NCBI RefSeq assembly: GCF_002277025.1
Contig: NZ_NIWD01000009.1
Coordinates: 1 to 64,000 of the forward strand
Length of the DNA stretch: 64,000 bases
Direction: 5' to 3'
Source of the DNA: Sphingopyxis sp. GW247-27LB
GTDB lineage: Bacteria > Pseudomonadota > Alphaproteobacteria > Sphingomonadales > Sphingomonadaceae
The notes beneath the pieces are model-generated. The model saw only the letters and a list, made by a program, of their open reading frames with translations, had not been told where the DNA came from and did no database searches. Shown in pieces: positions 1-8,467 of this stretch; position 1 is the stretch's first letter; each line of letters begins with the position of its first letter. Position numbers and translations under genes: made by a program.

Positions 1-197
1 AGCCTGATAAGCCGATCGGGACCGGGTTCGCGGACTCCATCAGGGCCAGCAGTCCCTACCGACTGCATCAACAGGCCGGACAGACGACTGCAACCGACCA
101 AAACGCCGAACGTCAATTTATGCTTGCAACGCGGGAGCCATCCACAGAGGGCTGTCCGCTATTTAGCAATATTCGCCAGTTGCGGACATGGGGTTCG

Positions 198-659
198 CTA
201 CGGGTAGGTTGCAAAAACTCTTTGCCCGAAATCGCCGAACGCAATCACCTGGTAGGGCTGGGTGCGACCGCCCATCTCCATGCCTGGCGAGCCAAGCGGC
301 ATTCCCGCGACCGCCAGCCCTTTGACGCTCTTCGGCCTTTCCCGAAGCAGCCGTTGGATATCGGCGGCAGGAACGTGTCCTTCGATGACGTATCCTTCCA
401 CTTCCATGGTGTGGCACGATGCGAGTTCAACCGGAATGCCGCGATCGGCCTTCACCTGTGCCATGGGGACGTCTTCGCGCATTTCGACCTCGGCCTGAAG
501 ACCTGTCCGGATGTGCTCGGCCCATTCGTGGCAACAGCCGCAACCGGGGTCACGGAACATCACGTACGGTGCCGCCTGCGCGGCGCCGGTGCACGACGCC
601 AGCAACAGGGCAAACGCTGTCGCAGGCAAGCGGGCCGTTGCGGATTTGAAAGCGATCAT
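198..659 (-). CDS. DUF411 metal-binding protein, third gene of the copper operon
   Basis: A protein of about 153 residues of the DUF411 family, usually found next to copper- and silver-resistance genes as a periplasmic metal-binding protein. The N-terminus has a hydrophobic export signal with LLASC near residue 20, which could be a lipobox. It is followed by PGCGCC, the cysteine cluster typical of the family, and a later conserved SCHT motif. The start is the ATG just before the signal peptide; a longer reading frame runs back into the regulator gene and is not credible. It lies 64 bases after the CueR-type gene in the same direction and is probably cotranscribed with it. The exact metal role is inferred from context. 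Confidence 0.85.
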   Translation of the reverse strand: MIAFKSATARLPATAFALLLASCTGAAQAAPYVMFRDPGCGCCHEWAEHIRTGLQAEVEMREDVPMAQVKADRGIPVELASCHTMEVEGYVIEGHVPAADIQRLLRERPKSVKGLAVAGMPLGSPGMEMGGRTQPYQVIAFGDFGQRVFATYP

Positions 660-723
660 CGTCTTTTCCTTTGCAGCAGGTTCGTAAATGCCCACAAATT
701 CAATGACCACCATAGGACAGGAG

Positions 724-1149
724 TCAATTGTCCTTGGCTGAACTGGCATGAACGGCCGATTTTTCTCCCGAAATCGTGTCGATGATCGGGCAATCCGGCC
801 GATCGTCGCCATGGCACGTGCGGGCGAGATGGAGCAGGCTGGAGCGCATCGCGGCCAGCGCGCCCACCTTGCGGCCAAGTTCGTCGGCCTTTGCCAGAGC
901 CAGCGCCTTGACTTCGAAACTGGCACGATGCTCGTCGCTCCACAATTGCAGCAGCTCGCCGATCTCGTCGATGGAAAAACCCAGATCGCGGGCATTGGCG
1001 ATGAAGCGCAACCGGTTCACGTCCGCATCGGAATAATCGCGATAGCCACTTTCACGGCGTGGCGGTGCCGGGATCAGGCCGATCTTCTCGTAATGCCGGA
1101 TCATCCGCTGCGAAACGCCGGTTCGCTGCGATGCATCGCCAATGTTCAC
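724..1149 (-). CDS. cueR: MerR-family copper-responsive regulator (CueR type)
   Basis: A 141-residue MerR-family activator. Residues 1-70 form the winged helix with the family pattern [16 protein letters not shown], followed by the long dimerisation helix. Near the C-terminus, CHGDDRPDC gives the C-X7-C metal loop seen in CueR-type sensors of monovalent copper, silver or gold. Its start overlaps the end of the ATPase gene by four bases, so translation is coupled and the regulator belongs to the copA operon. A 19-bp-spaced promoter with a perfect palindrome upstream of copA is its likely target, giving positive autoregulation. Metal preference is inferred from the loop and the neighbours. Confidence 0.88.
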   Translation of the reverse strand: MNIGDASQRTGVSQRMIRHYEKIGLIPAPPRRESGYRDYSDADVNRLRFIANARDLGFSIDEIGELLQLWSDEHRASFEVKALALAKADELGRKVGALAAMRSSLLHLARTCHGDDRPDCPIIDTISGEKSAVHASSAKDN

Positions 1150-3479
1150 AGCTGCGCCCCCTTCAATCGCAGGGCATTGCCGATCACGCTGACCGAGGAA
1201 AGCGACATCGCGGCAGCCGCGATCACGGGAGACAGCAGGATGCCGAAGTGCGGGTACAGCACGCCTGCCGCCACCGGCACGCCCAGCGCGTTGTAGCCGA
1301 ATGCGAAGACGAGGTTCTGTCGGATGTTCGACATGACCTTGCTGCTGAGCGTGCGGGCCCGTGCAATGCCTGTCAATTCGCCATTGAGCAGGGTGATCCC
1401 GGCACTCTCGATCGCGACATCGGTACCCGAGCCCATGGCGATGCCCACGTCTGCTGCGGCGAGCGCCGGGGCGTCGTTCACCCCGTCACCGGCCATGGCG
1501 ACGACATGGCCTTGCGCGCGCAGGCGCTCGACTACCGCGCTCTTCCGGTCGGGCAGGACATCGGCCTCTACTTCGTCAATGCCCAGAGACCTTGCCACGA
1601 CCTCTGCGGTCGTGCGGTTGTCGCCCGTCAACATCAGGACGCGGATGCCTTCGGCGCGCAGGGCCTTCAGCGCGTCGGGCGTTGTCGACTTGACCGTATC
1701 GGCAATGGCGATGACGCCCGCGACCTTGTTGGCAATGGCGATCAGTATCACCGTTGCGCCGTCCTGGCGCAGCAAGTCGGCATCGCTGGCAGCGGGATTG
1801 GGGTCGACACCGTTCTCTCGCAGGAAAGTGGCATTGCCGAGCAGGACCCGACTACCCTCAACCGTGCCCATGGCCCCCTTGCCGGTGGGCGATTCAAAAC
1901 CCTCGATGGCAGGTGGGACGATACCGCGCCGCTCTGCCTCGGCCATGATCGCCAGAGCCAGCGGATGTTCCGAGGCCTGCTCGACACCGGCGGCAAGCCG
2001 CAGCACGTGTTCTTCCGACAGTTCGCCCAGCGGCACGACTCGGGTTACCGACGGCTTGCCCTCGGTCAGCGTTCCGGTCTTGTCGACAACCAGCGTATCG
2101 ACTTTCTCAATCCGCTCCAGCGTCTCGGCATTTTTCACGAGTATGCCTTCCTCTGCACCACGGCCCACGCCGACCATGATCGACATCGGCGTGGCCAGAC
2201 CGAGCGCGCAGGGGCAGGCGATGATCAGCACGGCCACCGCGGCGACCAGCGCATGGGCAAGGCGCGGTTCCGGCCCCCAGAGGCTCCACGCGGCAAATGC
2301 AAGGAGCGCGACGAGCAGTATCAGTGGTACGAACCAGCCCGCCACCTGATCAGCCAGCCGCTGGATCGGCGCGCGCGAGCGCTGGGCCTGAGCCACCATC
2401 TGCACGATGCGTGCAAGAAGCGTATCGCGGCCCAGCTTCTCTGCGACCATCACCAGCGAACCGGTCGTATTGATGGTGCCACCAATCACCGAGTCACCCG
2501 ATTGTTTGGAAACGGGCATGGATTCACCGGTCACCATCGACTCGTCGATGGCGGAGGCGCCTTCGGCCACCTTGCCGTCGACCGGGATCTTCTCGCCCGG
2601 TCGGATACGGAGACGATCGCCGACCTGCAGATCCTCCAGCGCGACTTCCACATCACCGTCTGTGCCAATCCTGCGTGCGGTGCGGGGCGCCAGGCCGAGT
2701 AGGGCCTTCAGCGCCCCGGACGTTCGTTCGCGGGCACGAAGTTCAAGGACCTGGCCCAGAAGGACCAGCACGGTGATAACCGCCGCCGCTTCGAAATAGA
2801 CCGCAACGGTACCATCGGGGGCGCGAAAGGCGTCTGGGAATAGCCCGGGCGCAAGGGTCGCCACCACGGAATAGGACCATGCTACCCCGGTCCCCAGCGC
2901 GATCAGGGTAAACATGTTGAGGTTTCGCGAGATGACCGATGCAACGGCCCGCGTGAAGAACGGCCAGCCCGCCCATAGAACCACCGGTGTCGCCAGAGTC
3001 AGTTGCACCCAGACCGAGATGTCCATCGGGACGAGATGGTGGAGCGCCGGAAACAGATGCCCGCCCATTTCCAGCAGGAACACAGGCAAGGTCAGCGCCA
3101 GACCGATCCAGAACCGCCGCGTCATATCGACCAGTTCTTCGTTTGGACCGGCATCGGGATCGACCCTCTCCGGTTCGAGCGCCATACCACAAATAGGGCA
3201 CGATCCCGGGTGGTCCTGGCGCACCTCCGGGTGCATCGGACATGTCCATATCGCCCCTTCTGGTGCGGATTGTTCCTCAGCCGCGCCGTTCAGCCATCGA
3301 TCCGGATCTTCGGCAAAGCGCGTCTGACAGCGGGCGCTGCAAAAATGATAATCTTGTCCATCGTGGGTGGCGCGATGCGCCGTCGTCTGCGGATCGACCT
3401 GCATTTCGCATACCGGATCGGTGACTGTCGCGCCGCCTGCCGCTGCGTGATCGTGACTACAGTGCTGACGTTCGTCCAT
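1146..3479 (-). CDS. copA: copper-translocating P1B-type ATPase with YHS and heavy-metal-binding N-terminus
   Basis: A 777-residue inner-membrane copper exporter. Residues 20-60 carry a YHS-type domain (DPVCEMQV and HFCSARC) and residues 78-103 a heavy-metal-binding domain ([14 protein letters not shown]), in place of the usual CXXC domains. The ATPase core has the translocation motif CPC at 422-424, the phosphorylation site DKTGT with Asp466, the actuator TGES at 317-320, SEHPLA and GDGVND. The ATG follows an AAGGAG ribosome site at good spacing. It is the first gene of a copA-cueR-DUF411 operon. N-termini of this kind are also annotated as silver or copper ATPases, so the exact ion is inferred. 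Confidence 0.93.
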   Translation of the reverse strand: MDERQHCSHDHAAAGGATVTDPVCEMQVDPQTTAHRATHDGQDYHFCSARCQTRFAEDPDRWLNGAAEEQSAPEGAIWTCPMHPEVRQDHPGSCPICGMALEPERVDPDAGPNEELVDMTRRFWIGLALTLPVFLLEMGGHLFPALHHLVPMDISVWVQLTLATPVVLWAGWPFFTRAVASVISRNLNMFTLIALGTGVAWSYSVVATLAPGLFPDAFRAPDGTVAVYFEAAAVITVLVLLGQVLELRARERTSGALKALLGLAPRTARRIGTDGDVEVALEDLQVGDRLRIRPGEKIPVDGKVAEGASAIDESMVTGESMPVSKQSGDSVIGGTINTTGSLVMVAEKLGRDTLLARIVQMVAQAQRSRAPIQRLADQVAGWFVPLILLVALLAFAAWSLWGPEPRLAHALVAAVAVLIIACPCALGLATPMSIMVGVGRGAEEGILVKNAETLERIEKVDTLVVDKTGTLTEGKPSVTRVVPLGELSEEHVLRLAAGVEQASEHPLALAIMAEAERRGIVPPAIEGFESPTGKGAMGTVEGSRVLLGNATFLRENGVDPNPAASDADLLRQDGATVILIAIANKVAGVIAIADTVKSTTPDALKALRAEGIRVLMLTGDNRTTAEVVARSLGIDEVEADVLPDRKSAVVERLRAQGHVVAMAGDGVNDAPALAAADVGIAMGSGTDVAIESAGITLLNGELTGIARARTLSSKVMSNIRQNLVFAFGYNALGVPVAAGVLYPHFGILLSPVIAAAAMSLSSVSVIGNALRLKGAQL

Positions 3480-3504
3480 CGGCCTAATCTCCTTGCCGAC
3501 GACT

Positions 3505-3535
3505 CATATAGGGCCTGACATGATGTCAGGGTCAA
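3505..3535 (-). promoter_or_regulatory. MerR/CueR-type operator-promoter of the copper operon
   Basis: On the minus strand a -35 TTGACC (3530-3535) and a -10 TATATG (3505-3510) are separated by 19 bases. This is the over-long spacing that MerR-family activators correct by underwinding. The spacer is filled by a perfect 17-bp palindrome, CCTGACATGATGTCAGG at 3514-3530. The start of copA follows about 25 bases downstream. The regulator encoded in the operon is the obvious ligand. Confidence 0.85.
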
Positions 3536-3652
3536 GACGGCAATTTAAATCGGTCGGCTACTCTGTCTGAGAGTGCAGGCGCATCGCACCTCGACTTTGG
3601 CGAGTTTTGGGCCGATTGCGGTCGGCCCGTAATTGAGAGCGAAATGCCAGAA

Positions 3653-4950
3653 AGCTGGACACCTCGAAAAACTCTGGTCTTTGAGGTGTAGATTTGATTC
3701 ACTTCGCCGGTGATACGGCGGAGGCAGTGATGGCGGGACAGCCCGGTTTCTTTGATCTTTCGGACCGTTATGAAGCGCTGAGTGCGGCGGGCGATCCGCT
3801 GGAGCGCTTGGCGGCGGTGGTTGACTTCGAGGTTTTCCGCGGGCCGCTAGTGGCAGCGCTTCGACGCAGCGTTCGCGGCAAGGGCGGGCGGCCGCCGTTC
3901 GACCCGGTGCTGATGTTCAAGATCTTGGTGCTTCAGGCGCTTTACTCGCTGTCAGACGAGGCGACGGAGTTCCAGATTAAGGACCGGCTGTCGTTCCAGC
4001 GCTTCCTGGGCCTCGGCCTCGACGGCACCGTGCCGGATGCGACGACGGTGTGGTTGTTCCGTGAGCGCCTGGTCCAGGCCAAGGCGATCGATAAACTCTT
4101 CGCCCGCTTCGACACTGCGCTCAAGGATCGCGGCTATCTTGCCATGGGCGGGCAGATCATCGACGCTACGGTGGTCCCGGCGCCCAAGCAACGTAACACC
4201 GAGGCCGAGAAGACCGCCATCAAGGAAGGGCGCATCCCCGAGGACTGGAAGCCGGCCAAGGCGCGACAGAAGGACAGGGATGCGCGTTGGTCGATCAAGT
4301 ACAGCAAAGCCAAGGTCCGCGAGGGGACCGATCCCAAGGCAGCGAAGCCCGTCGATCTCGCTATCCCGATGTTCGGCTACAAAAATCATATCGGCATCGA
4401 CAAGGCCCACGGTCTGATCCGTACCTGGGGTGCCAGCGCCGCCAACGCCCATGACGGGGCGCGGCTGCCCGACCTGATCAGCAAGGGCAATACCGGCTCG
4501 GGCGTCTGGGCGGATACCGCTTACCGGTCGAAGAAGAACGAAGCGTTCCTCACCGCCGGCATGTTCAAGAGCCATATCCACCAGAGGCGCAAGCCGATGC
4601 GGCCCATGCCCGAGCGGATCGCCAAGGCCAACACCAAGCGATCCAAAATCCGCGCGCAGGTCGAGCATGTGTTCGCCGGGCAGAAGCACCGGATGGGTCT
4701 CGTCGTGCGCACTATCGGTATCGCCCGCGCCACCATCAAGATCGGCATGGCCAACCTGGTCTACAACTTCCAACGCCTGGTATGGCTTGAGGGGCGAACT
4801 GCGTCTGCATGACATCAAAACGGCCCCAAGGAGGTGCCGGAAACATCAAAATCATCCGGAAATTGGGCAAACAGCAAAGCCCTTAATGCCTTCGGGCCCC
4901 GTTTTGACGCGATCACGATAAAATCACTGGGTTCTTCGAGGTGTCCAGCT
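3653..4950 (+). mobile_element. complete IS5-family insertion sequence
   Basis: An element of about 1.3 kb bounded by terminal inverted repeats that both read inward as AGCTGGACACCTCGAA, then RAAC with further partial matches. The left end starts near 3653 and the right end stops near 4950. It holds one transposase gene with an intact DDE triad. I see no convincing target-site duplication at these boundaries, so the outermost bases may be off by a few. It lies between the copper promoter and the Argonaute operon. Confidence 0.85.
3694..4812 (+). CDS. IS5-family DDE transposase
   Basis: A 372-residue transposase of the DDE superfamily. The acidic residues are visible in IIDATVV (first Asp, about residue 157), WADTAYRSKK (second Asp) and VEHVFAGQKHRMG (Glu with the following H/R/G pattern of the IS5 group). 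The N-terminal part contains GGRPPFDPVLMFKILVLQ, the usual DUF772-type region. The frame opens with TTG at 3694, but the ATG at 3730 (MAGQPGFFDL) is an equally likely start. The gene is full length and lies within matching terminal inverted repeats, so the element could still be active. Confidence 0.92.
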   Translation: MIHFAGDTAEAVMAGQPGFFDLSDRYEALSAAGDPLERLAAVVDFEVFRGPLVAALRRSVRGKGGRPPFDPVLMFKILVLQALYSLSDEATEFQIKDRLSFQRFLGLGLDGTVPDATTVWLFRERLVQAKAIDKLFARFDTALKDRGYLAMGGQIIDATVVPAPKQRNTEAEKTAIKEGRIPEDWKPAKARQKDRDARWSIKYSKAKVREGTDPKAAKPVDLAIPMFGYKNHIGIDKAHGLIRTWGASAANAHDGARLPDLISKGNTGSGVWADTAYRSKKNEAFLTAGMFKSHIHQRRKPMRPMPERIAKANTKRSKIRAQVEHVFAGQKHRMGLVVRTIGIARATIKIGMANLVYNFQRLVWLEGRTASA

Positions 4951-5013
4951 CACATTGACGGGCGTGTGCGTTTCCTCCTTTCACCACGGGAGGTTCGAAT
5001 TAAGGTCGGCTCA

Positions 5014-5238
5014 CAACGACGTGCCGCACGCGGCGACCAGGAAGAACGCGCGCTTATCCTGCCCACCCCGGCAGACCGGACACGCATGGAATTGCGGGCC
5101 GAACGCAGCCATCTGGCGGATGACCTGCTCGAACTCCTCCGGCGAAAATACGTAAACTGAGACATGGCGAGGGAGAATGAAGGGTAGATGCCAGACAGCT
5201 AGTAACGAATTGGCCGCAGCCCCAACTCGTGCCAGCCT
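5014..5238 (-). pseudogene. open frame directly after the Argonaute stop, possible gene remnant with CPVC motif
   Basis: Between the IS right end and the Argonaute gene there is no normal gene. In the same frame as the Argonaute, its TGA is followed by about 75 further sense codons ending at 5011-5013. The predicted stretch VFSPEEFEQVIRQMAAFG followed by CPVCRGG looks protein-like, with a half zinc-ribbon, but only one internal Met is available. An ATG at 5163-5165 is out of frame. It may be the frameshifted remnant of a small gene cut by the IS, or chance. A plus-strand frame over the same bases also stays open, so strand and status are unsure. Confidence 0.2.
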
Positions 5239-6696
5239 TCACATGTAATAGCGAAAGTCGGGCTGATCTCGCTCGGCATAGCTAACGTGCTTCAAAACCC
5301 GTCCGACTTCCCGCGCTGCTCGGATGGGGATGGGAAGTGCATGATCGAATTGGGTCGAGTTCCAATTCATCTTGGTTAAGGCAAGGATTTCGGCAGCTAT
5401 TTCGTCCAGCGAGGTTTCACATTCGTAGGGACGAAGCTGTAGTGCGTTGGGCATTCGTGCGCCCGGGTAGGTGCCGTAGTATGGGACGCTACCCCGCGTG
5501 TAGAGGATGCCGTCGTGTCCAATGCGGACGAAGCTCCCCCTGAGCGCGGGGTAATCACCTTCCCGGAAGAGGGCTACATGGCCACCTTCCGATACCCAAA
5601 CCATATCAGTCATGGCGACGCGCATCTCTTCGATAGCTTCTGCGAAGCCATGAGATTCGCTATTCTCGAAGCGGGACGTCTTCAGAATGACGATCCGCGC
5701 CGGCATCGTGCGGTGATGCTCAAAATAAGTCTCGAGCGAGCGCTTGACGAGATCGTAAGCATCTTCGCGGGCCAGATAGGGGTGCTTTCCTGGCCGATCA
5801 GTACGAGCCCTCGCTCCGCGAAGGATCAGCCCTTTACCCCGCTCGTCAAACATCTGAGCGGTGCTTGTCCAAAGCCGATGGCCGTCCAGGTCCCGATAAA
5901 ATCCGATACCAAGATAGCATGTTTCATATCCGTCGGACTTGGGTAGACGCCACGGCACGCGACCGGCCTTGTAGAAAATCGCGTTGAGCAGGTTCCAAGC
6001 CCGCGTAGCTGGGCCTTGCACCTTGCGCTCAGTGGTTTTCATCTTCCTGGAAAGCTTGAAGGCGTCATCCCAGACCGAAGGCCAAGCAATCTGCGTCGGG
6101 ACGCTAAGGCTCAACGCCTTTGCCTTGAACAGATCACGGAAATTGAGCTCGGTAGGGCCGGCTTCCTCCTCATCATCGTCATCATCATCTTCGGACACGA
6201 TGCTACGTGCGTTGACCACCTTTTCGATCAGAACTTTCGGTAGGGCGATGACGATCACCTCGGGACGCGAAGTGCCCTCAAGCAAAATGCGCGCCTGCGC
6301 GATCAGCAGATCGACAGCGGCGCGAACCGCTTCCTCGTGGTTCCTTATCGCAACAATCCTCTTTATCTCGGATTGAAGAACCGTCTGGCAGGCTTCCCGA
6401 GGCACTTCGAAGCGACAGCGAAAGGGGTTCTGGTTTCCAAGCCCGGGGAAATCTGGATGCAAATTCCCCAGTTTTTCATTGTCGCTCGGGATACCTTGCA
6501 TCGCCCGGTCGATGTATTTGGCAAACCCATCGACCGTATCAGATGTGCCTACCACTCCGATTCGAATCAGGTCGCCAGGCTTTGGCTGCAGAGGACCGTG
6601 GCGCATCAATCCGACACGCGGGTCGAGGAACAGGCCGCCATCCCCAAATTCGAGATCTGGCTCGGGAATACAGCGAGTTTCGAATGTGAATGTCAC
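5239..6696 (-). CDS. short prokaryotic Argonaute (MID-PIWI), SPARDA-type
   Basis: A 485-residue MID-PIWI protein without N and PAZ domains. HPDFPGLGN at 80-88, VPTQIAWPSVW at 199-209 and FYKAGRVPWRL at 241-251 match conserved blocks of short Argonautes, the last including a lysine in the likely guide 5'-phosphate pocket. LGIGFYRDL at 262-270 begins the PIWI core, where active Argonautes have a catalytic Asp; here the position is Gly, so slicing is not expected. The C-terminus has NWNSTQFDHALPIPIRAA, typical of PIWI ends. An acidic run of 10 residues lies at 169-178. Translation starts at GTG, overlapping the partner's TGA (GTGA). By analogy with SPARDA it would use RNA guides to sense invading DNA and switch on the partner nuclease. 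Confidence 0.92.
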   Translation of the reverse strand: MTFTFETRCIPEPDLEFGDGGLFLDPRVGLMRHGPLQPKPGDLIRIGVVGTSDTVDGFAKYIDRAMQGIPSDNEKLGNLHPDFPGLGNQNPFRCRFEVPREACQTVLQSEIKRIVAIRNHEEAVRAAVDLLIAQARILLEGTSRPEVIVIALPKVLIEKVVNARSIVSEDDDDDDEEEAGPTELNFRDLFKAKALSLSVPTQIAWPSVWDDAFKLSRKMKTTERKVQGPATRAWNLLNAIFYKAGRVPWRLPKSDGYETCYLGIGFYRDLDGHRLWTSTAQMFDERGKGLILRGARARTDRPGKHPYLAREDAYDLVKRSLETYFEHHRTMPARIVILKTSRFENSESHGFAEAIEEMRVAMTDMVWVSEGGHVALFREGDYPALRGSFVRIGHDGILYTRGSVPYYGTYPGARMPNALQLRPYECETSLDEIAAEILALTKMNWNSTQFDHALPIPIRAAREVGRVLKHVSYAERDQPDFRYYM

Positions 6697-8072
6697 ACGC
6701 CTACTCCCAGCTCGCCCTGTGTGGGCTCATCGTCCTGAACCTTCATCCGCTTGGCGTTCGGATCTGTTTCGGACCAAGCGTTCTCAGGAACGGCCGCTTC
6801 CATGGCTACGGGTTCAACGACGTTGAATGTCAGAACCGGGCTGACTTCCTCTGCTTCTTGAAAAAGATCGAACTTCGCGTGCGGCTGAAGATCAATTCCT
6901 GAAAGCAGAAAGCGGAACATCATCATCTGTCCACGTATCGATCCGTTACGATCGAGCCTCTTCTTCCCAGCAAGGAGATCGGAGGCGAACCTATGAGCGC
7001 GGAAACCGTCTTCGGTGAAAACAAAGGTAGGGGAAATCGATAGAAACCAATTGCTCCCGATTTGTTGGAAGCGAGGTGAGAAAGCGTGGTGGCGAAGGTA
7101 GTTGACCTGTCCTTTGCGTTTTCCCTTCTTGTAGTCATAAACTTGGACGACCGTCGCGGATGTCGTTTCGCGCAGGGATCGATAGAAATATCGCCTCGGC
7201 TGATACCTCTCTTCGGCCTTGAAATAGAAGAGCCGGGCTTTTCGGTCGAAAGCGAGGATATCCGAGAACTGTTCGGCCATTGTCCGGCGCAGCAGTTCGA
7301 TCATCATCACCGCATCATCATGATCATCGCTAATCGACACGTCTTCCGTATCGACTTCCTCGACCGTGTCGATATCGACAATCGCTTCGAGCGGTGTACT
7401 TTTGGGATTGCGAAAGGACAGAAAACGGCGGCCGCGAATAACCCAGTCGAAGTGATGGCCGTCAGCGCGCAATAACTCCGGAACCGCGTCACGGCCCGAG
7501 GCAAAAGGACTTTCGCCAACGAAGATCGATGAAGGCAGTCCGACGTGCATCAGATTTAGATGCGCTTGCTCGCCCACTCGAAGCGATGGGAGGAATGTGC
7601 CATCCTTACCGCGGCGGACTGCCATTGCGGCCAGGCGCTCGATCGAGCTGGAATCGAGGCGATCTCGATCCTTGCGAAATTTGAGGCGCCGTTCATTGCC
7701 TTCCTCTCCAGCCTCAACGTCGCGCCAATAGAGTGATCCGTCTTCCTGTCGGTAGAGGATCAGTGCGACAGGGAGACTGCAACGCTTCCAATAATCGATA
7801 TCCTGCTGGCGAACGCTGTATTCAAACTCGTCGTCACTTTCGCCGACATATTTGGTGGACTTCGTCGTCTTCACTTGAACTGCGACGGTGAGACCGGTCA
7901 TGGAGCGCGTAACGGGATCTCGAAATTCGATCGTCCCATCGATGCCCGTTTCCAGGCGCCCACGGCCTTCGAAAACGTGGCCGAGCTCAAGAATCTTGCT
8001 TTTGACTACGGTTTCGCCCAACTCGCCAGTCAGCTGGTTGTCCGTGAGAGTCTTCATCGAAGGCGCGGCCAT
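6693..8072 (-). CDS. DREN-APAZ effector: DUF4365/PD-(D/E)XK-like nuclease fused to APAZ, SPARDA partner
   Basis: A 459-residue two-domain protein. Residues 10-150 resemble DUF4365: LTGELGE near 14-20, GIDGTIEF with Asp45, and AVQVKTT with the Q66-x-K68 pair of PD-(D/E)XK nucleases. From about 160 to the end, HLNLMHVGLPSSIFVGE and the long beta-rich part with NYLRHHAFSPRFQQIG resemble the APAZ region that stands in for the Argonaute N/L domains. It is the first gene of a two-gene operon with the short Argonaute. In SPARDA the pair forms a heterodimer, and guide-target binding releases unspecific DNase/RNase activity that kills the infected cell. The start at 8072 or the inner ATG at 8057 are both possible. 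Confidence 0.88.
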   Translation of the reverse strand: MAAPSMKTLTDNQLTGELGETVVKSKILELGHVFEGRGRLETGIDGTIEFRDPVTRSMTGLTVAVQVKTTKSTKYVGESDDEFEYSVRQQDIDYWKRCSLPVALILYRQEDGSLYWRDVEAGEEGNERRLKFRKDRDRLDSSSIERLAAMAVRRGKDGTFLPSLRVGEQAHLNLMHVGLPSSIFVGESPFASGRDAVPELLRADGHHFDWVIRGRRFLSFRNPKSTPLEAIVDIDTVEEVDTEDVSISDDHDDAVMMIELLRRTMAEQFSDILAFDRKARLFYFKAEERYQPRRYFYRSLRETTSATVVQVYDYKKGKRKGQVNYLRHHAFSPRFQQIGSNWFLSISPTFVFTEDGFRAHRFASDLLAGKKRLDRNGSIRGQMMMFRFLLSGIDLQPHAKFDLFQEAEEVSPVLTFNVVEPVAMEAAVPENAWSETDPNAKRMKVQDDEPTQGELGVGV

Positions 8073-8074
8073 GA

Positions 8075-8115
8075 GAACATATCAAGAATATACGGTGCCG
8101 AGGCCTTCGTAGCAA
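8075..8115 (-). promoter_or_regulatory. predicted promoter of the Argonaute operon with an overlapping LexA-like box
   Basis: Minus strand: -35 TTGCTA at 8110-8115, 17-base spacer, -10 TATATT at 8087-8092. The sequence ATTC-TTGATAT-GTTC (8075-8089) matches the alphaproteobacterial SOS box GTTC-N7-GTTC with one mismatch and overlaps the -10. If transcription starts about seven bases after the -10, the ATG at 8072 would be almost leaderless; the inner ATG at 8057 would leave a short leader. Control by LexA is inference. Confidence 0.45.
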
Positions 8116-8235
8116 GTTCTTGAAAACGCGTTTCCCCCGCTAGGTAGGAGTGGCGCCAAGGCCGCTTTCAATGCTGTGACGCGAAAGAGAGATCTGAGGT
8201 AGGAAAAGGGAACGAGGGCAGAATTAAACAGTTCA

Positions 8236-8264
8236 TTGACTGGTAACCTTCCGCGGAATATATC
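8236..8264 (+). promoter_or_regulatory. predicted sigma-70 promoter for the small-protein/nucleotidyltransferase pair
   Basis: TTGACT at 8236-8241 and TATATC at 8259-8264 with a 17-base spacer. They are followed 7 bases later by a GGAG ribosome site and the ATG at 8282. Confidence 0.55.
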
Positions 8265-8281
8265 AACTGACGGAGAAAACC

Positions 8282-8467
8282 ATGCAGCAGGCTTGCTACT
8301 ACAGCCCGGCAGAACGCCAGCAGGAGAAGGAGCGTCAACGCGCTTCCGACGCCGACGACCTGCGTTCTGGCCGTATTTCGCGCGACGAGCTGCGTGCCCG
8401 CAATGGTTTTTTCTCCTCGCTGGACATCGTCGAATCGTCGATCATCTGCGAAGAGGCTTTCGCCTGA
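8282..8467 (+). CDS. small 61-residue protein, likely antitoxin-like partner of the nucleotidyltransferase
   Basis: A short, highly charged protein with YYSPAERQQEKERQRASDAD at its N-terminus and SGRISRDELRARNGFFSS in the middle. I do not recognise a named family. A good GGAG site precedes the ATG, and a strong promoter lies just upstream. It ends with a TGA that overlaps the first codon (CTG) of the nucleotidyltransferase-like gene, so the two are almost certainly translated together. Small protein first and enzyme second, within a defence-rich island, fits a toxin-antitoxin arrangement, but function is inferred only from position. Confidence 0.6.
   Translation: MQQACYYSPAERQQEKERQRASDADDLRSGRISRDELRARNGFFSSLDIVESSIICEEAFA

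Noticed and set aside
4834..5160. Plus-strand frame crossing the IS right end
   Set aside because: It spans the insertion-sequence boundary, so it cannot be an original gene; its end could only be a fragment, and the opposite strand looks at least as protein-like.
8236..8463. Upstream half of the nucleotidyltransferase frame
   Set aside because: It begins on the promoter and overlaps the 61-residue gene out of frame; its residues look like a GC shadow.
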